Source: Verrucomicrobia bacterium UBA3841
GTDB taxonomy: Bacteria; Verrucomicrobiota; Kiritimatiellia; RFP12; UBA1067
Direction of reading: 5' to 3'
NCBI GenBank assembly: GCA_002392765.1
Contig: DGHT01000014.1
Coordinates: 42,599-106,598, forward strand
Length of the DNA stretch: 64,000 bases
The position numbers were made by a program, and so were the translations under genes. The notes under the pieces were generated by a model, which saw only the letters and a program-made list of their open reading frames with translations, did no database searches and was not told the DNA's origin. This document shows positions 32,957-42,072 of this stretch, one piece after another (the stretch's first letter is position 1; each line of letters begins with the position of its first letter).

Positions 32957-34231
32957 TCAGATTCCCGTGAAATCGAGCGTCGCGAAATAATCGTCGAGCG
33001 TCTCGGCGCGCCGTATTTCCCTTACGGAACCGTCTTCCTCGAGGAGGAGTTCGGCGCTGCGCAGTTTTCCGTTGTACTGGAAGCCCATGGAGTGTCCGTG
33101 CGCCCCGGCGTCGCAGATCACGACGTAGTCGCCGCGCTCCAGGACGGGCAGCAGCCGCTGGACCGCGAACTTGTCGTTGTTCTCGCAGAGCGAACCCGTG
33201 ACATCGTACACGCTCGTCGTGGCGGAATTCTCCTTCCCGGGCACGACAATCTCGTGGTAGGCTCCATACATCCCGGGGCGCATCAGATTGGACATGCAGG
33301 CGTCGAGACCCGCGTAGAGCCTGTAGGTGTTCTTTATGTGGCGCACGCGGGAGACGAGATATCCGTACGGCCCGGTGATGCACCGTCCGCATTCCATGTA
33401 AAGCTTGAGGCCTTTCATCCCGGCCTTCTCCACATCCTCGGCGTACGCCCTGCGGATGCCGTCGGAAAGGTACTGGAAATCCATCGCCTTCTGTCCGGGC
33501 TTGTACGGGATTCCGATTCCGCCGCCTATGTTGACGAATTCGAAATCGACGCCGGTAGCGTCGTGTATGGACGCGGCAAGCGAGAAAAGCATCCTGGCGG
33601 TGTCGATTATGTACTCCGGATCGAGTTCGTTCGACGCGACCATCGTGTGGAGGCCGAAACGGGTGACGCCCGCTTCCTTCATTTTGGCGTAGCATTCGAC
33701 AGCCTGCTCGCGGGTAAAGCCGTATTTAGCCTCTTCAGGCTTGCCGATTATGGCATTGCCGCCTTTGAGCGGCCCCGGATTGTAGCGGCAGCAGAAAATG
33801 CGCCTGTCCGTTTCTTCGCGGACCTTCGCGGCGAATGACGGTATCGCTTCGTAGAGGAAATCCCAGTGGGTCGTGTCGTCGAGGTTTATGACCGCTCCCA
33901 AATCCCACGCGCGGCGGAACTCCTCGGCCGGGGTGTCGTTCGACGTGAACATGATGAGATCGCCGGTGTTGCCCACCCTTTCGGCCAGTTCAAGTTCCGC
34001 CATGGACGAACAGTCGCTGCCGAACCCGAACTCCTTGAGAAGCTTCATCAGATGCGGATTGGGCGTCGCTTTCACGGCAAAATACTCCCTGAACCCCTTG
34101 TTCCACGAGAAAGCCTTCTTAAGGCGCTTCGCATTTTCGCGAATCGCCCTGGCGTCGTAGATGTGGAACGGGGTCGGCCATTTGGCGGCGATCTCGTCGA
34201 GTTTGGCTTTGTCGAACGGCAGCGGTCTCAT
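32957..34231 (-). CDS. lysA: Diaminopimelate decarboxylase-type PLP enzyme
   Basis: A fold-type III PLP decarboxylase of 424 residues: PTPFHIYDARAIRENAKRL, the PLP lysine in REYFAVKATPNP, FVNIGGGIGIPY, and the C-terminal cofactor motif CDAGAHGHSMGFQYNG. LysA makes lysine from meso-diaminopimelate. dapA lies elsewhere in the window, which supports that reading, but related enzymes act on ornithine or arginine, and the central DxxR-like specificity region cannot be judged by eye. A TTTTTGATATTATAT block about 30 bases upstream probably drives lysA-smc-tdh. Confidence 0.85.
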   Translation of the reverse strand: MRPLPFDKAKLDEIAAKWPTPFHIYDARAIRENAKRLKKAFSWNKGFREYFAVKATPNPHLMKLLKEFGFGSDCSSMAELELAERVGNTGDLIMFTSNDTPAEEFRRAWDLGAVINLDDTTHWDFLYEAIPSFAAKVREETDRRIFCCRYNPGPLKGGNAIIGKPEEAKYGFTREQAVECYAKMKEAGVTRFGLHTMVASNELDPEYIIDTARMLFSLAASIHDATGVDFEFVNIGGGIGIPYKPGQKAMDFQYLSDGIRRAYAEDVEKAGMKGLKLYMECGRCITGPYGYLVSRVRHIKNTYRLYAGLDACMSNLMRPGMYGAYHEIVVPGKENSATTSVYDVTGSLCENNDKFAVQRLLPVLERGDYVVICDAGAHGHSMGFQYNGKLRSAELLLEEDGSVREIRRAETLDDYFATLDFTGI

Positions 34232-34338
34232 CTATTTCTCCATCGTCTCACTTGTAATCATAGGGAATATAATATCAAAAATGCCGAAAAAATGAAATGG
34301 GGAAAAATTGGAAGCCGCTTCTCTTATATCCCGCCAGA

Positions 34339-37300
34339 TTAATAGGAGAACAGATTCACCGGATACGACTGCTTGTACTTGTACGTCTTCATCTTGCCGG
34401 TCTTGGGATCCTCGTAGACGCCTGCCTCGTCCCAGAGGTAGAATCCATCCATTCTCGGTTCCTCGCCCTGAACGAAAATGCCCTCGAACGAGACTTTCTT
34501 CTTCGTCTTGGCGTCGAACACGAACGTATAGCCGCCCTTGAAGATGCCTGTCGCCTGCGTGAAGGAGAGCGTCAGCCCGCTTGACTTGTCGATGACCGGC
34601 TTGCCCTTCGCGTCGATTGCGATTTCGACTTCGCCGCCGTTCTGCGGCTCGACGCCGTTCAGGGTCGGCAGATCGGCGGAGAACTTGAGCGCATCATAGT
34701 AGTCGTTCAGCGACTTCGTCTTGTTGTAATACGCGCCGATAAGATCGACCTCGCGAGCAAACCCTTCGCCATACTCTCCCGTCGCCTGCGGATTGCGGCT
34801 CGTCCACTGCGCCGGCCCGCTTGGTAGGGTCACGCGTCCCGCGTGACCATCAAACCCGGCCGCCGCCGCGAACGAGCCACCCTTGTATGCAGACGGCGCC
34901 GCGTACAGCATCGCGAACCACCCCATATCCTCGTCGTACAACAGCGGCGACGTCGCACTCACACCAGTACCGTCCGCGAGCTTTCCGCTCGCCTTGACAT
35001 TGCCGTCCTTCCCGACCGTCAGCGAGAGGTATCCGCCATCTTCCACCGCCACCGTATACACGCCCTCGAACCCGGCGAGCACCGTCTTCGCCTCGGCCGC
35101 CATCGACTTGTCTTTCCACATATTCCGCCACATCTTCACATCTCCCTCGCCGAACGTCCCTTCAGCCACCGCATTCGGTAGGGCGCGATCACCGAGCGCG
35201 CCGCCCGTCCCGCCGCCGTCGCACGCCGCCACCTCCAACACCACCGGCATCGTAAACTTCCCCGCCTTCGCGACCGCCTCTACGATGAAACATTCTTCGC
35301 CGCCGTTATGGTAGGGCGCGATGACCCCAGCGCGCCGCACCGCTGCGTAACTCGCCGCGCTGAACGTCCAATTCGTCCCCCCTATCGTGATCTTACCGCT
35401 CACCTTCCCATTCGCCGCGACCGTCATCGTCGCCGAACCGAATGACTCCACCTCTTCCAACTTTACATTTTCCATTTTACACTTTACACTTCCCGTAAAC
35501 GTTCCCGTCGCCCACGTCGGCAACACTTCCGTCGTCAGCGTAATCGTAGCGATCTCCTTCTCTTTGCCCCTTGTCGCCGTGAACGTCACCGTAAACGTCC
35601 CCGCCTTTGTCGGAACGCCTGTTATCTTGCCCGTCTTCGCGTCGTACTTGAGTCCGGACGGTAGGCCGGCGACCTTCAGCGTCCAACCCTCGCCGATTAT
35701 CGCTTTCGCGACATCCGGTAGGGTCACGCGTCCCGCGTGACCGCCGTCGCCATCGATCACCGCCGCGCCGCCTTCAGGCGTCACCCCGGCCCAAAACACG
35801 TACTTTCCATCCGTCACCAATCCCGCCGCTTCGAACATAGGCGTGGTGAAATTCGGCACGACGATCTCGAACTCGGCCGTGACCGGCTTCTTCACCGTCG
35901 CGTTCGTCGCGCTCACCGTCACCTTGTACACGCCAGGCTTCGTCGCCATGCCGGAAATCCTCATTGTCTTGGCGTCGAACTTCAGGCCGGAAGGAAGGCC
36001 CTTTACCGCGGCCGTGACATACGACCACGAATCATCCGTCACATAGACATCGGACAGCGTCTCATTCGGGGCGAATTCCGTCTGCGTGATGCCGAGCGTG
36101 TGAAAACCGTCGTCGTCTGCCATAATGAACACCGCCGTCACCATATTCGCCGCGAATCCTTCCGGCACGACGAACGCGAAGGACGGGTTGCGCCGCTCGT
36201 TCTTCGCGAGGTTCAGCGAATCGACAAGCGGGCCTTCCCAGTGCGCGAACACGCTGCCCTTGTCGGATGTCGCCTTCCACGTCACCTTCTGCCCCACCTT
36301 CCATGTCTTCGGCACCGTCACCTTGCCAGTTCCGGGACGCTTCGTCTTAATCACCTGCTCCGTGCCGTCGCCGTTGAACACGCCAACGCCCTCTTCCACG
36401 TCAAGCTTCACGCCTGTCGCGGCGTCTTCCGCAACCTCGATTCCCGCGCTCTCGCCTCCGCCGGAAATCTGCCCCTTCTCGCCCTCCGACGTATCGACAA
36501 TCGCCAGCCGCGTCGCATCGCCCTCGCCATCACCCTTCACAATCCGTATTGCAGGCCCCGGTAGGGCGGTCACCCCGTGACCGCCGTCCCCCACCATATT
36601 GTGCCCATTCAAGTCAATCGTCACCGCACCCACGTTATCCGGAATCTCCACCGTCCCGCTCACGTCGTTCGTGAGGGTGACGACCATAGTGCCGTTCTCA
36701 TCAAACGAGACCTGCGCAATGCCATCAAACAAACCTCCATAACACCACCAATGAGCATAATACGTGACGTCCTTTTCGCCCATCAGCGTTTTATCTGAGA
36801 TTTGTGAACCTCCCTCGCTCTCCGTGAACCAGCCAAGGAACTTGAACTGATTTCTCTGAACTTCCGGCAGCAACCCGATTGCCCGCCCCTCTTCAATGGC
36901 GCGATAACTCCAATCGCCATCCGCGAAGTTAGGATCGAAGCACACTTCATGCACCGGCCGCGGGGATTCATAGTATGTTATCTTCAACGATTCAGGGCAC
37001 TTCGCAAATACAGAATCTGGGATTTTGCCCTTAAGGGCATCAGGCAACTGAACGCTCTTCAAGCCTCGGCAATCGTAGAACGCCTCCTCGCCGATGTATT
37101 TTACCGATGTCGAGACAAAGACATTCGTCAAGTCATCGCAAAGCGCAAACGCCCGCGAGCCGATGGCCGTGACACCATCGCCGATCACAAGACTTGTCAC
37201 TCCCACAAGACCTGGGTCCGTGTTTGCGCACCCAGCGTATTCACCGTGTCCATGACCAGCAAATGCCCTGTCGGCAATTCCCCTGATGCCTTGTTCGCCA

Positions 37301-40300
37301 GATATCACGTAAGTGCCATCAAACGAATCGTCCCCGGTAAGTTGCGAAGAGACACCGACATCCTGCAAAATCCAACCGTCCACGATTTCAATTCCTGGAA
37401 TGGATTCTTTATCTATGAAGCTACATCCCTGAAAGACGCTTTGCCCAACCGTGCGCACACTGTCGGGGATTGACACGCCCGATAAGTTTTGGCAACCGGA
37501 AAAAGCAGCCCCCTCGATTTCTTCCACACCCTCGGGGATGACAACCCATTCCAATTGTGAACAACCATAGAAAAGACTTCCTCCCACATACTTGACGCAT
37601 GACGGAAGCGTCAAGTAGCGCAGCCAACTGCAGCCCTCAAATGCCCGACATGCTATGCCCCTGATGCGAGCATCTTGAAGAGCCAGGTTCAGATATTCCG
37701 TAGGATCGTCGTATTCGTATTGCATCCTGCGGGGGCTGTCGAGCCCAACTACCCATCCATCAACAAGCAGAAGCCCAGGAATCGAATCGGCGTCAAACAC
37801 ATCATTCTCGTTGTCGACATCCGGAGGCGGCTCGCAAGCGCCTCTGCTGCTGCTCTTCCCATAGCTTCCAAACGCATCCGCATGAATACGCGTCACGCTG
37901 TCAGGAATAGATATCGACGACAGCTTGCACCCTTCAAAGGCTCGAGCTCCAATAGACTCCAGTCCATTCGGCAGAACCAAACTCGTCAACGAGCAGTCTC
38001 TAAAAGCACACCCCCCTATCTTCGTTAGTGACTGCGGCAACTTGACACTAGACAAAGCGGTGCAATAACTGAATGCATAATCTCCAATTTCCGCGACTCC
38101 CTCTGGGATGACTATGGATGTCAACTGACTGAATCCGCCAAACGCATCCCCTCCGATTCGCATGGTATCTGCAGGTATCGTTATCGTCATCTGTGATTTA
38201 AGCGCGGTGGGAACGCAGAGAAGCTCCTTGCCGTTCTTTGTTAGCAGCATCCCGTTTGCGTCGAAGAACGACTTACTATCCTTTTCAACGCTAAACGATT
38301 TGAGTTTCGTACAGTATTCAAAATCCTCCGGATCAACATACGTGACGCTCGCGGGAATCGTCACGCTCGTCAGTCCGCGAGGCACTTCATAAATCTCCGT
38401 TCCATCAGCCGACAACAGCAGTCCGTTCGTCGATGAATACACCTTGTTCCCGGCAGCAACCTTTATGGATGTAAGTTTGTATGGCCCGCTTGATTCGTCG
38501 ACATCGTCGTCTTCGTCGTCGGAATACAACTCGCCGTCATAATCTTTCAGGCTTTTAGGAAATGTGACGGACGTCAGCTTCGAACAACCGACGAAAGCTG
38601 AATAAGAAAGCCACTGTACACCTTCGGGAACATTTACGCTCGTCAGCGACTGCGGCACGGCTTTGAGATACAAGTCCCCGTCGTCCATGCCAAGCAAAAG
38701 TCCGTTGACAGACTTGTAGTATTGATTTCCGGGCGCAACCGTAATCGTTTTGAGCGCGGGGCATCCATGGAACTTATCGTACCAGTCGTCATCGTCGTCT
38801 ATTTCTTCCCATCCGCCGAACACGCTTCCTTCATCGCCAATCTCCTCGACGCTACTTGGGAATGTCACACTCGTCAGCTTTGCGCATCCCGCGAAGAAGC
38901 CGTTCCGCACACTTGACACCCCTTCTGGTATCTTGACAGATGTCGCCGTCCTCGACGCCGCCACGAGCTCTGTGTTGTCCGCAGACACAAGCAACCCGCC
39001 AGCGTATTTGTAGTTCCTGTTCCCGCTCGCAAGGCTGATGGATGAAATCCTGTAGCATTCGTCAAATGCGCTGACATCTATGCGCGTCACGCTTGCCGGG
39101 ATGGATATACTTGTCAGATTCGAACATTCCTCAAATGAATAGGCACCTATGCTTTTCACTCCTTCGCCGATTGTAATGCCCGTCAATGCTTCGCAATAGC
39201 TAAACGCGCCGTTCGCAATCCCGCGATAACCGCTCAACGTAAAGTTTTTGGGCAAGTCGTCCTCGTCACAACCAAGCACCCAACCATCGATGGATTTCAC
39301 GCCATTGCGCCAGGTGAAATTGAGGTTTGGGCAATTATTGAACGTTTCACGCCCAATTTCCGTGACAGCGTCTGGAATTGACACCCAAATTCTTCCACGA
39401 GGCACCGCAACAATCTCCTTGCCGTCTTTTGTCAGAAGCAGCCCGCCGGAGAATTTGTAGTTTGCATTCCCTGGCGCAACTGTGATTTCCGACAGGGCAG
39501 GACAACTGTATCGGAAGACGCTTTCGCCGATTCTTGTAACACTCGCAGGGATGGATAAGCTCGTTAACCCGTCGCATTTGTAGAAACCAAAGTCAATAGT
39601 CTCCACCCCATCGGCTATCGCCAGTGACGTTATGGTTTTACAAGAATCTCCAAACACGCTAGACATATTGGAAAGTACACATTCCGGCACGGTAACGCGC
39701 CGGATGTTCCCGCAAGCTCCGAAAGCATAACTGCTAACACTTGTCACCGATGCCGGGATTACGACTTCTCTCAACCCATTGCATCCGTAGAATGCATTGT
39801 AGCCTATCGACTCCAATCCACTGGCAAGTTCAAGGTTCGAAAGCGAACTACATCCGTAAAACGCATTGGAACCAATAGACTTCACGCTGAACGGAATCGA
39901 GACAGACGAGAGCGAGACGCAGCTATAGAAAGCGTAAGAGTCGATTGATTTAACCGTGACGGGAAGATCAAGTGTTCTCAGGCTTGTGCATCCGTAAAAT
40001 GCATTGTATGGAATCGCAGTGATACTGACTGGAATCGACACAGATTCAAGACCAGTGCAGTTCTGGAATGCGCCATCACCGAGAGTTTTCACGCTGACGG
40101 GCATCGCAACATTCCGAAGTCCGCTACAGCCGTAAAACGCATAAGACCCGATGCTCGTTACAGAACTCGGAATAGATACGCCAGTCAAACTGCTACAGCC
40201 GTAAAACGCTGAATTACGGACTTTCGTAACTGGACTACCGCCAAGTGTAGATGGAATTGTCACAGTGCCCGTGGCTGGCTCGACGCCAGCGACTTCTGCA

Positions 40301-40413
40301 CCGCTGCCATAGTTCCAATACGTCCACGTGTAGCCGCCGACCGTTTCCGTCTCGGCCCATGCGCCGAACGACACGGCAACTGCCGCAAACATCATCATCA
40401 GTTTCTTTGTCAT
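34339..40413 (-). CDS. Giant BspA-type leucine-rich repeat surface protein
   Basis: 2024 residues. A leader (MTKKLMMMFAAVAVSFGAWA) precedes about 1100 residues of BspA/LRR_5 repeats of the form SIGSYAFYGCSSLTSVSIP, an InlB-type repeat near 1155-1225 (FKFLGWFTESEGG, YYAHW), two bacterial Ig-like domains (AVKGLPSGLKFDAKTMRISG; VAGLPSGLKYDAKTGKITG) near 1445-1640, and a C-terminal beta module (from about 1640, most clearly 1782-2024) shared with the two Calx-beta proteins at 55.6-63.9 kb. BspA proteins mediate adhesion. Five GTAG-headed palindromes are embedded in frame (residues near 1276, 1557, 1692, 1737, 1855). The LRR half is visibly less GC-rich than the C-terminal half. AAGGGAACGCTGAA precedes the ATG. 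Confidence 0.9.
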   Translation of the reverse strand: MTKKLMMMFAAVAVSFGAWAETETVGGYTWTYWNYGSGAEVAGVEPATGTVTIPSTLGGSPVTKVRNSAFYGCSSLTGVSIPSSVTSIGSYAFYGCSGLRNVAMPVSVKTLGDGAFQNCTGLESVSIPVSITAIPYNAFYGCTSLRTLDLPVTVKSIDSYAFYSCVSLSSVSIPFSVKSIGSNAFYGCSSLSNLELASGLESIGYNAFYGCNGLREVVIPASVTSVSSYAFGACGNIRRVTVPECVLSNMSSVFGDSCKTITSLAIADGVETIDFGFYKCDGLTSLSIPASVTRIGESVFRYSCPALSEITVAPGNANYKFSGGLLLTKDGKEIVAVPRGRIWVSIPDAVTEIGRETFNNCPNLNFTWRNGVKSIDGWVLGCDEDDLPKNFTLSGYRGIANGAFSYCEALTGITIGEGVKSIGAYSFEECSNLTSISIPASVTRIDVSAFDECYRISSISLASGNRNYKYAGGLLVSADNTELVAASRTATSVKIPEGVSSVRNGFFAGCAKLTSVTFPSSVEEIGDEGSVFGGWEEIDDDDDWYDKFHGCPALKTITVAPGNQYYKSVNGLLLGMDDGDLYLKAVPQSLTSVNVPEGVQWLSYSAFVGCSKLTSVTFPKSLKDYDGELYSDDEDDDVDESSGPYKLTSIKVAAGNKVYSSTNGLLLSADGTEIYEVPRGLTSVTIPASVTYVDPEDFEYCTKLKSFSVEKDSKSFFDANGMLLTKNGKELLCVPTALKSQMTITIPADTMRIGGDAFGGFSQLTSIVIPEGVAEIGDYAFSYCTALSSVKLPQSLTKIGGCAFRDCSLTSLVLPNGLESIGARAFEGCKLSSISIPDSVTRIHADAFGSYGKSSSRGACEPPPDVDNENDVFDADSIPGLLLVDGWVVGLDSPRRMQYEYDDPTEYLNLALQDARIRGIACRAFEGCSWLRYLTLPSCVKYVGGSLFYGCSQLEWVVIPEGVEEIEGAAFSGCQNLSGVSIPDSVRTVGQSVFQGCSFIDKESIPGIEIVDGWILQDVGVSSQLTGDDSFDGTYVISGEQGIRGIADRAFAGHGHGEYAGCANTDPGLVGVTSLVIGDGVTAIGSRAFALCDDLTNVFVSTSVKYIGEEAFYDCRGLKSVQLPDALKGKIPDSVFAKCPESLKITYYESPRPVHEVCFDPNFADGDWSYRAIEEGRAIGLLPEVQRNQFKFLGWFTESEGGSQISDKTLMGEKDVTYYAHWWCYGGLFDGIAQVSFDENGTMVVTLTNDVSGTVEIPDNVGAVTIDLNGHNMVGDGGHGVTALPGPAIRIVKGDGEGDATRLAIVDTSEGEKGQISGGGESAGIEVAEDAATGVKLDVEEGVGVFNGDGTEQVIKTKRPGTGKVTVPKTWKVGQKVTWKATSDKGSVFAHWEGPLVDSLNLAKNERRNPSFAFVVPEGFAANMVTAVFIMADDDGFHTLGITQTEFAPNETLSDVYVTDDSWSYVTAAVKGLPSGLKFDAKTMRISGMATKPGVYKVTVSATNATVKKPVTAEFEIVVPNFTTPMFEAAGLVTDGKYVFWAGVTPEGGAAVIDGDGGHAGRVTLPDVAKAIIGEGWTLKVAGLPSGLKYDAKTGKITGVPTKAGTFTVTFTATRGKEKEIATITLTTEVLPTWATGTFTGSVKCKMENVKLEEVESFGSATMTVAANGKVSGKITIGGTNWTFSAASYAAVRRAGVIAPYHNGGEECFIVEAVAKAGKFTMPVVLEVAACDGGGTGGALGDRALPNAVAEGTFGEGDVKMWRNMWKDKSMAAEAKTVLAGFEGVYTVAVEDGGYLSLTVGKDGNVKASGKLADGTGVSATSPLLYDEDMGWFAMLYAAPSAYKGGSFAAAAGFDGHAGRVTLPSGPAQWTSRNPQATGEYGEGFAREVDLIGAYYNKTKSLNDYYDALKFSADLPTLNGVEPQNGGEVEIAIDAKGKPVIDKSSGLTLSFTQATGIFKGGYTFVFDAKTKKKVSFEGIFVQGEEPRMDGFYLWDEAGVYEDPKTGKMKTYKYKQSYPVNLFSY
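34823..34848 (+). repeat. REP-like palindrome in the bspA-type gene (copy 1)
   Basis: GGTAG, then GGTCACGCG and CGCGTGACC arms around a TCC centre. Read on the coding strand it gives GHAGRVTLP (residues about 1855-1863). An identical copy is at 35717-35742. Confidence 0.85.
35177..35202 (+). repeat. REP-like palindrome in the bspA-type gene (copy 2)
   Basis: GGTAG followed by GGCGCG and CGCGCC arms around ATCACCGAG. Encodes GALGDRALP at residues about 1737-1745. Confidence 0.75.
35310..35336 (+). repeat. REP-like palindrome in the bspA-type gene (copy 3)
   Basis: GGTAG, GGCGCG, then GCGCGCC around ATGACCCCA; encodes RRAGVIAPY near residue 1692-1701. Confidence 0.75.
35717..35742 (+). repeat. 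REP-like palindrome in the bspA-type gene (copy 4)
   Basis: Base-for-base identical to the copy at 34823; again encodes GHAGRVTLP, here between the two Ig-like domains (residues about 1557-1565). Confidence 0.85.
36560..36585 (+). repeat. REP-like palindrome in the bspA-type gene (copy 5)
   Basis: GGTAG, then GGCGGTCAC and GTGACCGCC arms with a CCC centre; encodes GGHGVTALP near residue 1276-1284, close to where the gene's base composition changes. Confidence 0.8.
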
Positions 40414-40444
40414 TTCAGCGTTCCCTTCAAATCGTTTTCCTTAC

Positions 40445-40471
40445 GGCGCGATGGGGTCATCGCGCCCTACC
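40445..40471 (-). repeat. REP-like palindrome between the bspA-type and AlbA-type genes
   Basis: GGCGCGATG and CATCGCGCC arms, with CTACC at the right end, so the GTAG head is on the minus strand. It lies in the leader of the bspA-type gene. Confidence 0.8.
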
Positions 40472-40479
40472 GTTCCGCC

Positions 40480-42057
40480 TCATTTCACGACCTCCCAATG
40501 GCCGGTCTGCTTGTTGCCCTCACGACGGATAACTCCCTTTTGCACAAGTGTACCAATCGCCGTGTTGATGGTATCTTTATTGAGGCCAAGTTTGGCCACC
40601 ATCCCTCGATAGGTAAGAAACGCATCTTGCCTCAAAGCTTCATAAACTTGACGACATGATGACGGCAAATCAGACCATGCAATTGGTCGGGTCTTGGCCG
40701 GATCTTGGTCGGGTCTTGGTCGGGTCTTGGTCGGGTCTTGGTCGGGTCTTGGGCCGATTTGGGACACTTTTGGGGCACCTTGGGCCGATTCTTGGGCACT
40801 CTTGGGCCGATTGGCCGTGCTTTGGCCTGAATCCGTGTAAACAGTAACCTTGACCCGGTCAGGATCGTATTCCTCCGAGATGACAGGTTCAGGAAGGCCG
40901 TGTTTCTTCCAGTGCCCATATAGATCGGCAAGGCCCATGCCGGAGCGTTCGCCAATGTCGACGAGGGCGAAGATGTTGAAGATGTGCGAATTGCGTGCAT
41001 CGCTGGTCCCGCCCTCAACGGCAACCGCCTTGTTGACGCGGAATACGCCAGGATTGGAGAAGCTGATCGTCTCCGCCTGTTTCTCGATAACGATGCCGCG
41101 GCGACCATGATAGTCTGCATGGATAAGCGCGTTCGCCAGCAACTCACGCAGAGATTTGTGTATCTCGTTCTCCTCCACGCGCAGGCCCTCGGAATCTATC
41201 TCAAACGGCACCTTTACATGCGAGGTGATGCGATCATAGACCATCAGGTAGAAGTCGTAGATGTTGCCGCTCCACGTCGCGTCATGCGCGGCGACGCGAT
41301 CCGTCCAGCGCGTATCGGTGGAAAGTCTTTCGCGATAGTCGAGAAAGAAATCTGGAAGGATATCCATGATCTGTCCGAACTCGGCAAAGCATACAAGTCC
41401 GGCGAGATTGGGATGCACCTTGCCGTCCTCGCCGCGTCTTGCAGCGCGAATGCGCACAAGGAATTCCTCATCAGGCAAATCGTTCCAGATGTGCCCAGGT
41501 TTCTTGGACTTGAACCGATTGCGATAGCTACGGATGGTTTTGGAGCACAAATCGTCTACCGTCAACTCGTCAAGCAGACATGCATCGGCCGTCTCAACGC
41601 AGGCATCCCGCAACATGGCCTTCACAGACTCGCGCGGGCAGTGATAATCTCCCTCGCCATTGCGCCGAAAACTGCCGCTGAACATGTCCTTTCCGATGTA
41701 AACAGGGCGATCCTGGCGATCCGCCCGCGGCACATCTATCACGACCACATCGCGACCTCGGCATTTCACAGAATAGACGTGCCGATCGAAGAGGATATTG
41801 ACGCTGACCTTCTCGCGATTGTTGACGCAATCCCAAAAACGCTTGATCAACGCTGTAGCATTGGACACGCCGACAATCGAAAACTTGCCGCCAACCTCCT
41901 TCACGCCAAGAACAATCACGCCGCCGTCAGTGTTGGCGAACGCGCTATACGACTCCCAGAGGGAATCGGGCAGCCCGCCGGATGCATCCTTGCATTCGGT
42001 ATGGACCACCTCGCCCTGCTTTACAAGCCGCTCAATCTGTTTCGTTGTAAGTTTCAT
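40480..42057 (-). CDS. AlbA_2 / HATPase_c_4 (Schlafen- and RecG-like) transcriptional regulator
   Basis: 525 residues in three parts. Residues 1-135: AlbA_2 nucleic-acid-binding domain (ECKDASGGLPDSLWESYSAFANTDGG, split here as ECKDASGGLP and SAFANTDGGVIVLGVKE). Residues about 270-400: GHKL-like ATPase module (LRELLANALIHADYHGRRGI; SGMGLADLYGHWKKHGLPEP). Residues about 455-525: winged helix. The linker holds PRPDQDPTKTR twice, encoded by an 11-base repeat. Such proteins appear in mobile and defence contexts as well as regulators. A TATAAT box lies at 42072-42077, only about 15 bases before the ATG. Confidence 0.82.
   Translation of the reverse strand: MKLTTKQIERLVKQGEVVHTECKDASGGLPDSLWESYSAFANTDGGVIVLGVKEVGGKFSIVGVSNATALIKRFWDCVNNREKVSVNILFDRHVYSVKCRGRDVVVIDVPRADRQDRPVYIGKDMFSGSFRRNGEGDYHCPRESVKAMLRDACVETADACLLDELTVDDLCSKTIRSYRNRFKSKKPGHIWNDLPDEEFLVRIRAARRGEDGKVHPNLAGLVCFAEFGQIMDILPDFFLDYRERLSTDTRWTDRVAAHDATWSGNIYDFYLMVYDRITSHVKVPFEIDSEGLRVEENEIHKSLRELLANALIHADYHGRRGIVIEKQAETISFSNPGVFRVNKAVAVEGGTSDARNSHIFNIFALVDIGERSGMGLADLYGHWKKHGLPEPVISEEYDPDRVKVTVYTDSGQSTANRPKSAQESAQGAPKVSQIGPRPDQDPTKTRPRPDQDPAKTRPIAWSDLPSSCRQVYEALRQDAFLTYRGMVAKLGLNKDTINTAIGTLVQKGVIRREGNKQTGHWEVVK
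40685..40750 (-). repeat. Eleven-base tandem repeat inside the AlbA/ATPase gene
   Basis: Six adjacent copies of GGTCGGGTCTT on the plus strand (copy 2 has two changes, GGCCGGATCTT). The unit is not a multiple of three; three units encode 11 residues. The tract sits in the linker before the winged helix. Confidence 0.95.
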
Positions 42058-42072
42058 CGCCTCTGCTGAACA

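Noticed and set aside
34232..34338. A lysine riboswitch upstream of lysA
   Set aside because: The stretch between the lysA ATG and its probable promoter is only about 30 bases, too short for the structure. The dapA upstream gap is 40 bases.
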